This document shows positions 1 through 8,390 of a stretch of 64,000 nt of DNA, one piece after another (positions within the stretch are counted from its first letter, which is position 1; every line of letters begins with the position of its first letter). Both the position numbers and the translations under genes were made by a program. Under the pieces are notes generated by a model that was given only the letters and a program-made list of their open reading frames with translations, was not told where the DNA came from and searched no databases. Location: positions 1 to 64,000 of the forward strand of contig NZ_BAMZ01000016.1 in assembly GCF_000964225.1 (NCBI RefSeq), given 5' to 3'. The DNA is from Acetobacter syzygii. GTDB lineage: Bacteria; Pseudomonadota; Alphaproteobacteria; Acetobacterales; Acetobacteraceae.

Positions 1-52
1 CCGGAAAACGGCCAAGAGTGGGAATCGGGGACGGGGCGTTCTGATCAGCCAT
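1..52 (-). CDS. dxs: probable 1-deoxy-D-xylulose-5-phosphate synthase, N-terminus only
   Basis: An ATG on the minus strand at 52 opens four bases after the ispA stop and reads MADQNAPSPIPTLGRFP to the window edge. Only 17 codons are visible, so no catalytic motif can be seen. The call rests on position: in many alphaproteobacteria the DXP synthase gene lies directly downstream of ispA and both serve isoprenoid precursor supply. The peptide resembles the loose, proline-rich lead-in often found before the first helix of Dxs, but this is an inference from context. Confidence 0.5.
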   Translation of the reverse strand, partial: MADQNAPSPIPTLGRFP

Positions 53-56
53 GACC

Positions 57-992
57 TTAGTTTCTCCGTTCGATCACGTAGTAGGCAAGGTCACGCAGCC
101 GATCGGCCTGGGCCCCAAATGGTGCGAGCTCTGCAATAGCCGCTTCCGTAACACGCGCAGCTTCATTACGTGCTCCGTCGATACCAAGAAGAGCGACAAA
201 AGTAGATTTGCCAGATGCTTCATCTTTACCTGCGGTTTTACCCAGTTCTTCAGCTGTTGCTGTAGCATCCAGCACATCATCAGCAATCTGGAAAGCGGCA
301 CCGATATTAGCACCATATACCCTCAAACGCTTGCGAAGATCGGGAGAAGCCTGCCCCAGAATCGCCCCAGCTTCCGCTGAATAGCGAATGAGGCATCCTG
401 TTTTCAGAGCGTGAAGATGGCGCACTTCATCAAGCGGCAAAGCACGTCCTTCACCTTCCATATCGATCATCTGTCCACCCACCATACCGGCAGCACCCGA
501 TGCGTCAGCAAAACTCTGGATCAGATCGATACGAACATCAGCGCTTGTGTGCGTCCGGGCATCAGCAAGGATTTCAAATGCCTTGGTTTGCAAAGCATCC
601 CCTGCCAGAATGGCCGTGGCTTCATCAAACTGGCGATGCGTGGACGGTTGCCCACGGCGCAGGTCATCATCATCCATAGCGGGCAGGTCATCATGCACCA
701 AAGAATAGGCGTGGAGCATCTCTACAGATGCAGCCACTCTGGCGGACTGTTCTTCTGGCACGCCAAATAAACTTGCCGCAGTAACAGCCAGATAACCACG
801 CAAGCGCTTACCACCCCCCAAGGTCGCATAGCGCATGGCTTCTATCAGCCTTGCGTCTCCTCCCTTTGTAGGCGGAAGAAGCGCATCGATCGTCTGTTCG
901 ATCACACTTGCGCGTGCGCTCATATCCTGCTTGAGGAGCGCAGCATCTGCTGCGCGAATAATTGTGGTTTGTGTCGGCTCAGTCATCGACAT
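57..992 (-). CDS. ispA: polyprenyl (farnesyl) diphosphate synthase
   Basis: The 311-residue protein is a short-chain trans-prenyltransferase that condenses isopentenyl diphosphate with allylic diphosphates to make farnesyl diphosphate for ubiquinone, hopanoid and cell-wall lipid carriers. It shows GGGKRLR in the substrate-binding region, the first aspartate-rich motif DDLPAMDDDDLRRG and the second, DDVLD, preceded by the usual FQIA. The length fits bacterial IspA. A second in-frame ATG two codons inside the start (MSMTEP) could also be used. The gene sits between xseB, whose stop lies one base upstream of the start, and the probable dxs, an order common in proteobacteria. The cytosolic location is known for the family. 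Confidence 0.93.
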   Translation of the reverse strand: MSMTEPTQTTIIRAADAALLKQDMSARASVIEQTIDALLPPTKGGDARLIEAMRYATLGGGKRLRGYLAVTAASLFGVPEEQSARVAASVEMLHAYSLVHDDLPAMDDDDLRRGQPSTHRQFDEATAILAGDALQTKAFEILADARTHTSADVRIDLIQSFADASGAAGMVGGQMIDMEGEGRALPLDEVRHLHALKTGCLIRYSAEAGAILGQASPDLRKRLRVYGANIGAAFQIADDVLDATATAEELGKTAGKDEASGKSTFVALLGIDGARNEAARVTEAAIAELAPFGAQADRLRDLAYYVIERRN

Positions 993-993
993 C

Positions 994-1224
994 TCAGTCC
1001 ATCGGTTTCATGTCCAACGACCCGTCGGACCGTTGCACGATCGCCTGCACGCGGGCTTCAGCTTCACTTAGCTTGGCCTCGCAATGCTGCCGCAAGGCCG
1101 CACCGCGTTCGTATGCCTTAATGGCATCTTCCAGCTTCATCTGACCACCTTCCAAACCACGCACAATTTTTTCCAACTCGGAAAGTGCGTCCTCAAAAGA
1201 CAGCGAAGTGATGTTGTCCGGCAT
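994..1224 (-). CDS. xseB: exodeoxyribonuclease VII small subunit
   Basis: This small acidic helical protein (76 residues from the chosen start) matches XseB, which binds the large subunit XseA and is needed for its single-strand exonuclease activity in DNA repair. The diagnostic stretch is SFEDALSELEKIVRGLEGG followed by LEDAIKAYERGAAL and a coiled C-terminal helix. The frame stays open upstream to 1296, but the homologous part begins at MPDNITSL, so I start at 1224; MKDRDARTMPDN nine codons earlier is an alternative. The stop TGA lies one base from the ispA start, so the two are very likely co-transcribed. xseA is not in this window. Confidence 0.88.
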   Translation of the reverse strand: MPDNITSLSFEDALSELEKIVRGLEGGQMKLEDAIKAYERGAALRQHCEAKLSEAEARVQAIVQRSDGSLDMKPMD

Positions 1225-1340
1225 TGTGCGGGCGTCCCTATCCTTCATGAAGGGCAGCCCATAGCGCGAGAAGGTGCCGTCTGCCAAGCCTTGCATATGA
1301 ATGACAGGCAGAATTCCAGCTATGATCGCAATTATACGAC

Positions 1341-1568
1341 TTAGGAGCGTCGCTTGATCGTGAAGGAAAAAATACCATTTTCATCAGCAAAGGAGACCAG
1401 AGCATGGCCTGTTTCCCGACAGAAAACCTGAAAATCCGTAACTGAAGCACGGTCTGTAGCCAAAATACGCAAACGTGTGCCGCCGGGCAATTCCCGAAGT
1501 ATACGGTTAGCTTTCAAGACGGGGAGGGGGCAACTCAGCCCCCGAACATCCAGAATAGTATCAGTCAT
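1341..1568 (-). CDS. TusA/SirA-family sulfurtransferase
   Basis: The 75-residue protein has the TusA (SirA-like) fold signature: LDVRGLSCPLPVLKANRIL near the N-terminus, where the Cys-Pro-Leu-Pro motif carries the persulfide-bearing cysteine of the family. The rest gives the expected beta-alpha-beta-alpha-beta-beta pattern. Relatives pass sulfur for tRNA thiolation, molybdenum-cofactor assembly or other pathways; which one applies here cannot be told. A role in supporting formate dehydrogenase maturation, encoded about 13 kb away, is only a possibility. It lies between rlmE (52-base gap) and xseB in the same orientation and probably belongs to that operon. Confidence 0.82.
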   Translation of the reverse strand: MTDTILDVRGLSCPLPVLKANRILRELPGGTRLRILATDRASVTDFQVFCRETGHALVSFADENGIFSFTIKRRS

Positions 1569-1620
1569 GATCGGCTCAGCTCAACATCAAACATTAGGGG
1601 CAAGTGTTCATTCCAGCCAG

Positions 1621-2445
1621 CTATTCAGCTTCCTCGGAATATTGCTGATCTTTGATCGACCCTGCCGCCAATCTGCCAGACCTAAATCCGGTAGCCACAA
1701 CATATAGTTCCGACGAATCCTTCCGGCTAGCAGGAGGCTTGGCGTGACGCACCATGGAAAAAGCCTGTTTGAGCGTATTAAGCATGGCTTTTTCTGATCC
1801 GCCCTGAAACACTTTTGCGACAAATCCACCACCTTCTGCCAAAATTTCAAAAGCAAAATGCAGGGCCTCATCGGTCAAACCAATAATGCGCAGATGGTCG
1901 GTGGGACCATGACCTGTGGTATTTGGTGCCATATCCGACACCACCAGATCAGCTTTACCGCCCAGCATGGAGGTAAGGGTGCTGGCCATATCCGGATCTG
2001 TAAAATCCCCTTCTATAATTTCCGCCCCTGGCACTGGATCAACTGGCAGCAAATCGACCCCAACAACCCGAGATGCTCCGCGCTTGACCAGAACCTGCGT
2101 CCAGCCTCCGGGGGCCGCCCCCAAATCCACCACGCGCATTCCGGGGCGGATAAGACCAAACTTGTCATCTAACTCAATCAGTTTAAAGGCCGCACGTGAA
2201 CGCCAGCCCTGCTTGTGTGCAGCCTGCACGTATGGATCATTTAACTGGCGAGCGAGCCACTTCTGTTGAGCGGTGGTGCGACCGCGCGCTGTTCTGAGAG
2301 AAACTGTTTGCGTACGCATTCTTTGCGGAGCATCAGAATCATCTTTTGCTACCCGACCACCGGGGGTTGCACTACTTTTACGCGCGCGCCCCGGCACCCG
2401 CAGCGTGGAAGAATGACCGGATGAACGGGGTCTTTTGTCGCTCAT
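1621..2445 (-). CDS. rlmE: 23S rRNA (uridine-2'-O)-methyltransferase
   Basis: This is an RrmJ/FtsJ-type enzyme that methylates the A-loop uridine of 23S rRNA using S-adenosylmethionine. The SAM motif VVDLGAAPGGWTQVL is intact, and the family K-D-K-E set can be followed: Lys in RSRAAFKLIELD, Asp in VVSDMAPNTTG, Lys in FVAKVFQGG and Glu in SSELYVVA. Length is 274 residues because of a basic, low-complexity N-terminal extension of about 60 residues, typical of alphaproteobacterial versions. The start codon overlaps the ppx stop by four bases, showing translational coupling. Confidence in the function is high. Confidence 0.93.
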   Translation of the reverse strand: MSDKRPRSSGHSSTLRVPGRARKSSATPGGRVAKDDSDAPQRMRTQTVSLRTARGRTTAQQKWLARQLNDPYVQAAHKQGWRSRAAFKLIELDDKFGLIRPGMRVVDLGAAPGGWTQVLVKRGASRVVGVDLLPVDPVPGAEIIEGDFTDPDMASTLTSMLGGKADLVVSDMAPNTTGHGPTDHLRIIGLTDEALHFAFEILAEGGGFVAKVFQGGSEKAMLNTLKQAFSMVRHAKPPASRKDSSELYVVATGFRSGRLAAGSIKDQQYSEEAE

Positions 2446-3572
2446 GAACCTGTTGCCTGAATAAAACTTGGTGTGGAAAAAACCCGCCGCGCCGAATGCG
2501 AGCGCGCAGAACGGCGAGACGCATGAGAAGTTTGGCGGAGCATTCGGAGAATCATGCCATCTCGTAACCCACGATCAGCCACAATAATATCCTGCATCGG
2601 CCAAATATCATGAATAGCCTCAAAAATAGCACAGCCAGGAAGAACGAATGGCGCACGATCGGGACCGATACAGGGATGTGCTTCTATATTACCCAACCCC
2701 ATATCCTGCAATTTACGCACTGCTAGCCGCGCACTACTCGCTGGCAAAAGCGAACCATCGACCGCAGCGCGAGCATATCGTGGGAGATCGAGAATAAGAC
2801 TAGCAAGCGTTGTGACTGTTCCACTGGTGCCAATCAAACGCACCTGATCGCGCTTGATCTCGGACCGTATCCGGTGAACATTTTCAAATTCCAGCAAATA
2901 GTCCCGCGTATAAGCCACCATCTCACGGTAACGGGCAGGGGTCATATTATTGACCGGGCCAAACTGCTCCGCAAGGGTCACAACCCCCACGGGGAGACTA
3001 AGGTAGCCTATTAAAGATTCAGTCTGCGAGGAAGCATCGCTCCTTACCCATGCAATCTCGGTAGAGCCTCCGCCAATATCAAAGAGTAAAGCGCGCCCAC
3101 GAGGCAGACCAAAACGATGATTGTGGATGAGGTTGGCGCAACTCTCAACAGCCAAACTGGCTTCCTCGCGGCCTGAAATAATGTGGATTTCAAACCCTGC
3201 TTCCGCCTGAGCGTGCTGAATGAAAGCTCGACCGTTTATCGCTCTACGGCAAGCCTCCGTTGCTACAGCGTGAAATACACCAACCTGCCGGCGCTCCAAA
3301 CGCTCAGCACATATCAGCAAGGCTTCAACCGTGCGTTTCATGGCCGCATCGCTCAAACGACCAGAATGATGCAATCCCTCGCCAAGCCTGACAGTTCTTG
3401 TAAAACTATCTACAACCCTAAACCCGCCTGCCGTCTGTGCAGCAATCATCAATCGGCAGTTATTGGTACCCAGATCAAGAGCACCGAATAACTCGGCCTC
3501 ACCGCCATATCCATGATGAGAAACATAACGCCTGCTGACCGAAGGGCCGGCCCAAGGGAGAGGATGATCCAT
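2442..3572 (-). CDS. ppx: Ppx/GppA family exopolyphosphatase
   Basis: The protein belongs to the ASKHA-fold Ppx/GppA phosphatases, which hydrolyse polyphosphate or pppGpp. Phosphate-binding motifs are visible as GALDLGTNNCRLMIA at the N-terminus and LLFDIGGGSTEIAWV in the middle, together with ATEACRRA and RLIGTSGTVTTLASL. From sequence alone I cannot separate exopolyphosphatase from guanosine-pentaphosphatase activity. The frame extends to 3644, but the ATG at 3572 has a strong AAAGGA ribosome-binding site eight bases before it, so I use that start (376 residues). It is the first gene of the minus-strand run ending in dxs and is coupled to rlmE by a four-base overlap. Confidence 0.85.
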   Translation of the reverse strand: MDHPLPWAGPSVSRRYVSHHGYGGEAELFGALDLGTNNCRLMIAAQTAGGFRVVDSFTRTVRLGEGLHHSGRLSDAAMKRTVEALLICAERLERRQVGVFHAVATEACRRAINGRAFIQHAQAEAGFEIHIISGREEASLAVESCANLIHNHRFGLPRGRALLFDIGGGSTEIAWVRSDASSQTESLIGYLSLPVGVVTLAEQFGPVNNMTPARYREMVAYTRDYLLEFENVHRIRSEIKRDQVRLIGTSGTVTTLASLILDLPRYARAAVDGSLLPASSARLAVRKLQDMGLGNIEAHPCIGPDRAPFVLPGCAIFEAIHDIWPMQDIIVADRGLRDGMILRMLRQTSHASRRSARSHSARRVFSTPSFIQATGS

Positions 3573-3765
3573 CTGCCGGTCCTTTATGGAGCTAGGGTTG
3601 CACAAACACTCACTTATTTTGGGGACCACAAAGCTCTGGGACAAGATAAATCTGTATCAAAAACAAAATTCTTTTGCTTTATGGGGTTGCAAGCCCCCAA
3701 AGGCGGTGCTAGTAGAGCGTCACCGGCACAGAAGTGAGGTTTTGCACTTCAAAGCGTCGCCTTGC

Positions 3766-3839
3766 TGGGGGATAGTTTAGCGGTAGAACTACCGGCTCTG
3801 ACCCGGTCAGCCCTGGTTCGAATCCAGGTCCCCCAGCCA
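3766..3839 (+). tRNA. tRNA-Gln (CTG anticodon)
   Basis: A full cloverleaf can be drawn: acceptor stem TGGGGGA paired with TCCCCCA, anticodon stem ACCGG/CCGGT enclosing the loop CTCTGAC (anticodon CTG, reading CAG), and a T-arm with GGTTCGAATCC. The discriminator base G and an encoded CCA end the gene at 3839. It lies in the gap upstream of ppx and points the other way. Confidence 0.96.
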
Positions 3840-4506
3840 AAACACTCTCATAAAACATTAAAAATGCACCTTATCAGGGTCCAGTCAAATCAGCGTTAGT
3901 AATGCCCGGCAAGTAAATTTCATTAATACGAAAGCGGAATATTTTTAATTGATTTTTTCGTGTAAATTACGCTTGTCATCCCTTCCCAATTAAAAAATCA
4001 TACCGCTGGTTTTTATCTTTCGGTCATCGGATTTTTCTTAAAAACTCAATAAATTTCTATATTTTAAGCATGTAATAAATATAGTCTTATGCCAAGGCGC
4101 TTACGATCAATCAGATTATCAATAAAATACCACAATCTGGACTATTCCGATCGCCCATCACTGCGTGAAATTCTGTTAACAAATTCTCAATTTTCTTGAA
4201 ATTCCCTTTAAAGTGTCCTTTGATGCTCCGCGTAGGCAAACACAAGGGTGATGAACTCATACCTGTTCTGCGTCCTGAGATGGATGCAGTTGTAGTAGGC
4301 CTAACCGCTGGTAAGGGTACATGAGTTTAAGGTTGTTATTATGCAGGATGACCATGCCTTCAATTGTTCAACACGAAGATAATGTTCGTGGGTTTGCACT
4401 TACAATACCCACTTATGACCAAAAAAATTATTTTGGTTGATATAAATCGCAATAATTTATCTTACCAAAACGCCAATGCATATTTCTGCACATTCAAGGC
4501 CTGACA
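3840..4506. other. AT-rich intergenic region with a short protein-like island
   Basis: No gene is supported here. Most of the region is AT-rich. Between about 4223 and 4324 there is a more balanced stretch with a 33-codon frame (starting MLRVGKHKGDEL) without a ribosome-binding site, and a second 28-codon frame at 4354-4440 (starting MPSIVQHEDN). They look like possible remnants of a decayed gene or a leader of the downstream sensor gene. I compared the region by eye with GEMM-type c-di-GMP riboswitches and saw no convincing match. Confidence 0.35.
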
Positions 4507-6690
4507 ATGCTTACATCTAAACCACCGATACGCCCAGATGACACGACTTTATATTTTGATATGCTTGAGCAGGCGGCAGATGGCGTTGTTATTATCAATC
4601 AATTTAACCATGTTGTTTTTTTCAACACTGCGGCAGAGCAATTATGGGGCTGTTCTTCGGCTGACGTAATTGGCAAAAATGTTAATTGCCTTGTTCCACT
4701 GGAGCAGCGCCCGCAGCACGATGGTTACATTAACCACAATCGGAACACAGGCGTTAATCGGATCGTTGGAACCTCGCGTGAGGTGGTTTTTACACGAACA
4801 AACGGTGATTATGTTGCCGCCGAAATGTCCATCTCTACTGCCATTATAGGCCCGGACAAACAACGTTACTATATGGCCTTCCTGAAGGGTGTTACCGAAG
4901 AAAGTCATCGCAGAAAAATTCTCGATCTCCAAAACCGTGTTTTCCATGAGCTATCCGGCGAAGCCTCTGAGCAGGATATTGCCGACATGCTTTGTGCGGA
5001 AGCCGAACAGCTTGTTCCCAATAGTGTTGCCGCACTTTTACAGGTAAATTCTGAACAAACTCTTGAAATTCTTTCGGGAGAAGGGCTTTCTCGTAGAAAA
5101 ATTGCAATGCTTATGCGCATTACATTGAACGAGACCGATGTTGTCGCAATGTCCCTGGCACCGGAGGAGGCGCGTTCCATTGTCTGGAATACCGAATCTG
5201 GAAATGGATATGAAAGTGAATTTCTAGATTGCTGGGCTTCTGCCATTACAAACGGGGCTGGAGAGCTTATTGGGATTTTTGTCTTATATTCCCGCAATCG
5301 TGACAAAATAACCAATTGGCCGCAAAAAATTGTTCGCGGGTGTGTACCATCATGCGCGGCCATTATTGAGCGTGGCAAGACGCGCCAGCAATTAAGCAGA
5401 CTTGATCGCTATGATGCCCTGACCGGTTTACTGAACCGAAATGCCGTCACAACGATTTTGCGAGATATGACTCTTCAGCCCACAAGCAACCCGTTTGCGC
5501 TGCTTGTTCTGGATGTTGATCTCTTTCAAGATATCAATAACCTTATGGGATACGATAAAGGGGATGCCCTTTTACAGACGATGGCTCAGCGTCTGACGGC
5601 TCAATGCCGTAGTAACTTCATTACGGGGCGGTTAGGCGGAGATGATTTTGTCGTCATCATCCCGAACGGCGATCATGAAATCGCAAACGCATTTGCTGAC
5701 AGCCTGACGGCCGCAATGCGCGAACCTGTTGTGATTAATAATCAAGAGCTCATTATTTCGTTGAGCATTGGCATCAGCCTGTATCCTGATGATGGTCTTG
5801 AAATTGAGAACATCCTTAACCGTGCCGAAATGGCTATGCTGGAAGCCAAAAAGACGGCCCGCAAAAGCTTCCGACTTATGGGAAGCATTGTTAATGACGA
5901 TGTAAGGGCACGCGTCATTATTGGTTCCGCTCTACGTAAAGCTTTGCAAGACTCAGAACTGGAACTGTTCTACCAGCCACAAATCAGCATTAAAAATAAT
6001 ATGCTTTATGGGGTGGAAGCGCTTTCTCGCTGGCACCACCCAACGTTAGGCACCATTCCACCTTCACGCTTCATTCCTATTGCAGAAGAAACCGCTCAGA
6101 TTGAAGCCATTGGATTGTGGTCCTTGGAAAAAGCCTGTGCTCAGATTGTAGAATGGGACAAGATCGGTCTTTACGTTCCCATTGTTAGCGTTAACCTTTC
6201 TGCTGCACACTTTAGCAATCCAACCCTCACTGAGCAGATCGTCAATCTGCTCACACGTTACAACCTTTCGCCTAAACGCCTGACAATTGAAATTACGGAA
6301 GGCGGCATGATGCAACAGAATGTGGAGACCATGACCACATTGACTGCATTGCGCGAAATTGGTGTTGGTCTTTCGCTCGATGATTTTGGCACGGGCTTTT
6401 CGTCTCTATCTCGTATTTCTCATCTACCGTTAACAGAAATCAAGATAGACAGGAGCTTTATTATAAACTTTGAAAAAGATGTTAGCTCTTTGATTGTAAC
6501 GGAAGCCGCCATCAATATTGGCAAAAGATTGGGTGTTCACGTTGTTACCGAAGGTGTGGAAGACACATTCCAAGAGACAAGGTTACGCTCAATGGGGTGC
6601 GATGTCATGCAGGGTTACCTGTTCGCTCGCCCCATGCCGCCAACTGATCTGTTGCAATGGGTTCAAACGAGGCCGTCTTTTGCATCGTGA
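4507..6690 (+). CDS. heme-PAS, GGDEF and EAL protein (oxygen-sensing c-di-GMP phosphodiesterase)
   Basis: The 727-residue protein begins with a PAS domain (about 15-130) of the DosP/AxPDEA1 type. His71 in RPQHDGYINHNR corresponds to the heme-ligating His77 of E. coli DosP, Arg91 matches the oxygen-contacting Arg97, and Thr89 replaces the DosP sixth ligand Met95, suggesting a five-coordinate heme as in PDEA1. A GAF-like region follows (about 140-290), then a GGDEF domain with the altered signature GGDDF (377-381), and an EAL domain with Glu504 of EAL, DDFGTG (625-630), Lys646, Glu682 and Gln702 all present. Phosphodiesterase activity is therefore likely, and cyclase activity uncertain. In Komagataeibacter such proteins tune cellulose synthesis; no cellulose genes are in this window. 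It lies just upstream of a second heme sensor. Confidence 0.9.
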   Translation: MLTSKPPIRPDDTTLYFDMLEQAADGVVIINQFNHVVFFNTAAEQLWGCSSADVIGKNVNCLVPLEQRPQHDGYINHNRNTGVNRIVGTSREVVFTRTNGDYVAAEMSISTAIIGPDKQRYYMAFLKGVTEESHRRKILDLQNRVFHELSGEASEQDIADMLCAEAEQLVPNSVAALLQVNSEQTLEILSGEGLSRRKIAMLMRITLNETDVVAMSLAPEEARSIVWNTESGNGYESEFLDCWASAITNGAGELIGIFVLYSRNRDKITNWPQKIVRGCVPSCAAIIERGKTRQQLSRLDRYDALTGLLNRNAVTTILRDMTLQPTSNPFALLVLDVDLFQDINNLMGYDKGDALLQTMAQRLTAQCRSNFITGRLGGDDFVVIIPNGDHEIANAFADSLTAAMREPVVINNQELIISLSIGISLYPDDGLEIENILNRAEMAMLEAKKTARKSFRLMGSIVNDDVRARVIIGSALRKALQDSELELFYQPQISIKNNMLYGVEALSRWHHPTLGTIPPSRFIPIAEETAQIEAIGLWSLEKACAQIVEWDKIGLYVPIVSVNLSAAHFSNPTLTEQIVNLLTRYNLSPKRLTIEITEGGMMQQNVETMTTLTALREIGVGLSLDDFGTGFSSLSRISHLPLTEIKIDRSFIINFEKDVSSLIVTEAAINIGKRLGVHVVTEGVEDTFQETRLRSMGCDVMQGYLFARPMPPTDLLQWVQTRPSFAS

Positions 6691-6738
6691 CGCAAAACAT
6701 TAACCGGCACCCAAAACCAGTTTCTCTGAGTATTCCAA

Positions 6739-6778
6739 ATTTTTTCTGAATAGAAGGGCATTTCTATTCAGAAAAAAT
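6739..6778. terminator. 17-bp perfect hairpin between the two sensor genes
   Basis: Arms at 6739-6755 and 6762-6778 are exactly complementary with a six-base loop (GGGCAT). The stem is AT-rich and ends in an A/T run, so it may terminate the phosphodiesterase transcript. Because the next gene starts only 27 bases after the hairpin, it could also act as a leader structure or attenuator for that gene. Confidence 0.6.
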
Positions 6779-6805
6779 ATAAAAATGTAAAACCGGGAGT
6801 TCCAA

Positions 6806-8305
6806 ATGAATAGCATTTCTACCGAAATAAGACACTCACAAAACCGTGCGCAGGATTTTGCTGATTTGGAATACCGGCGCAAATTTATGAACCTGACTGA
6901 TGCTGACTGCGCCTCTATTCGCTTGATCAAAGACATTATTGATTGTGAATTACCCATTGCATTGGATGTATTTTACGAGCAGGTTCGCAAAACTCCCGAA
7001 ACCAATCACTTTTTCTCTTCAGAGCCAAAAATTGCACATGCAAAACAGGCTCAGCAAAATCATTGGAAAAATATTTCGTCTGCTAATTTTGACCAGAACT
7101 ATGCCGAAAAAGTACATACAATCGGTAGTGTCCACGCAAAAATTGGCTTAGAACCACGCTGGTATATTGGTGGTTATGCTATTGTTCTGGATCATCTTAT
7201 CCATAGCATTGTCAATGAATGCACACCAAAACCCGGTTTATTTACAAAAAAACCCGCTATTTCCATGGAACAGATGGGCAATGCACTTGCCAGTTTGTGT
7301 AAGGCGGTCATGTTGGAAATGGATCTAACCATTTCCGTATATCTGGAAGAAGCCGAGAAAGCCCGCCAGAAATCACGCGATGAAGTCATTCAAAAAGAGC
7401 AAGCCTTTGTCGCTGATAGTTTTGGCATTATTCTGAGCGAAGTTGCTGAGCGCAATCTTTCCCAGAAAATGGATAAAGAATTGCCACCAGCATACATTCC
7501 AATGCGTGACAACCTCAACGGTGCAATCCAGTCCCTGCGTGAAACATTGGGTATTGTTAGCGACACGACTGAAACCATTGATATTACTGCTGATGAAATT
7601 AACAGCGCAGCACAAAACCTTGCTCACAGAACAGAGCAACAGGCTGTTTCTGTTGAAAAAACCGCTGCTGCTGTTGAAGAAATTACGGCAACAGTCACGT
7701 CAACTGCCGCGCGCGTTGCCGAAGCCAATACTTTTGTCAATGATTGTCAAAACATTACTGAACAGTTTGGCGTTATGATCAACCGCGCCACAGCAGCCAT
7801 GTCTGAGATTGAACGTTCATCTGAAGCAATTAGTAAAATTACGAACGTTATGTCTAACATTGCCATTCAAACCAATCTTCTTGCCCTGAATACCGGTGTG
7901 GAGGCAGCACGCGCAGGTGAGGCAGGAAGTGGCTTCCGAGTTCTGGCGCAGGAAATTCGTGATCTAGCTAACCGCGCAGGCAATGCTTCCAAGGAAGTTA
8001 AAGAACTGGTCGAAACATCCCGTGGGCAAGTGCTATCGGGCGTTTCCATTATGGGCGAGGCGGGGCACGCTATTAGCACCATTATTTCCAGCGTGGCAGA
8101 TATTGGTGATCACCTCAAAGCTATTGCTCAGGCAGCCTCCGAGCAGGCCACCGCTTTGCAGGAAGTAAACAATGCAGTGTCAACCATAGACCAAGGCACC
8201 CGACAGAATGCCGCTATGGTTGAAAAAACATCTGCTGCAAGCTCTGACATGGCACAACAGGCCCGCCAGCTAAAAGGACTACTTAACGAATTTACGTTGG
8301 AATAA
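6806..8305 (+). CDS. globin-coupled sensor methyl-accepting chemotaxis protein
   Basis: The 499-residue protein has an N-terminal protoglobin sensor domain (about 15-180) and no membrane segment, then a MCP signalling domain. The proximal heme ligand is probably His110 in SVHAKIGLEPRWYIGGY, the pattern seen in HemAT proteins. The signalling hairpin tip is recognisable as IQTNLLALNTGVEAARAGEAG with Asn-Thr-Gly where Asn-Ala-Gly is usual. Relatives sense oxygen and control CheA in aerotaxis. A GGGA ribosome-binding site precedes the start. No che or flagellar genes lie in this window. Together with the adjacent heme-PAS protein it makes an oxygen- or gas-sensing locus. Confidence 0.92.
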   Translation: MNSISTEIRHSQNRAQDFADLEYRRKFMNLTDADCASIRLIKDIIDCELPIALDVFYEQVRKTPETNHFFSSEPKIAHAKQAQQNHWKNISSANFDQNYAEKVHTIGSVHAKIGLEPRWYIGGYAIVLDHLIHSIVNECTPKPGLFTKKPAISMEQMGNALASLCKAVMLEMDLTISVYLEEAEKARQKSRDEVIQKEQAFVADSFGIILSEVAERNLSQKMDKELPPAYIPMRDNLNGAIQSLRETLGIVSDTTETIDITADEINSAAQNLAHRTEQQAVSVEKTAAAVEEITATVTSTAARVAEANTFVNDCQNITEQFGVMINRATAAMSEIERSSEAISKITNVMSNIAIQTNLLALNTGVEAARAGEAGSGFRVLAQEIRDLANRAGNASKEVKELVETSRGQVLSGVSIMGEAGHAISTIISSVADIGDHLKAIAQAASEQATALQEVNNAVSTIDQGTRQNAAMVEKTSAASSDMAQQARQLKGLLNEFTLE

Positions 8306-8328
8306 TTGATCACCCTGTGGCTGACATA

Positions 8329-8368
8329 AAAAACTTCCTTCCATCAATACGATGAGAAGGAGGTTTTT
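8329..8368. terminator. Rho-independent terminator after the globin sensor gene
   Basis: Arms 8329-8341 and 8356-8368 pair through AAAAACTTCCTTC and GAAGGAGGTTTTT with one G-U pair. It lies 23 bases after the stop and ends in a T run. It is also placed to serve the convergent outer-membrane gene. Confidence 0.75.
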
Positions 8369-8390
8369 GATTAGATGTGTTTAAAAATAC

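Noticed and set aside
4200-4500. c-di-GMP riboswitch upstream of the EAL protein gene
   Set aside because: Short segments such as GGCAAAC look suggestive, but the ordered core of GEMM-type riboswitches is not present.
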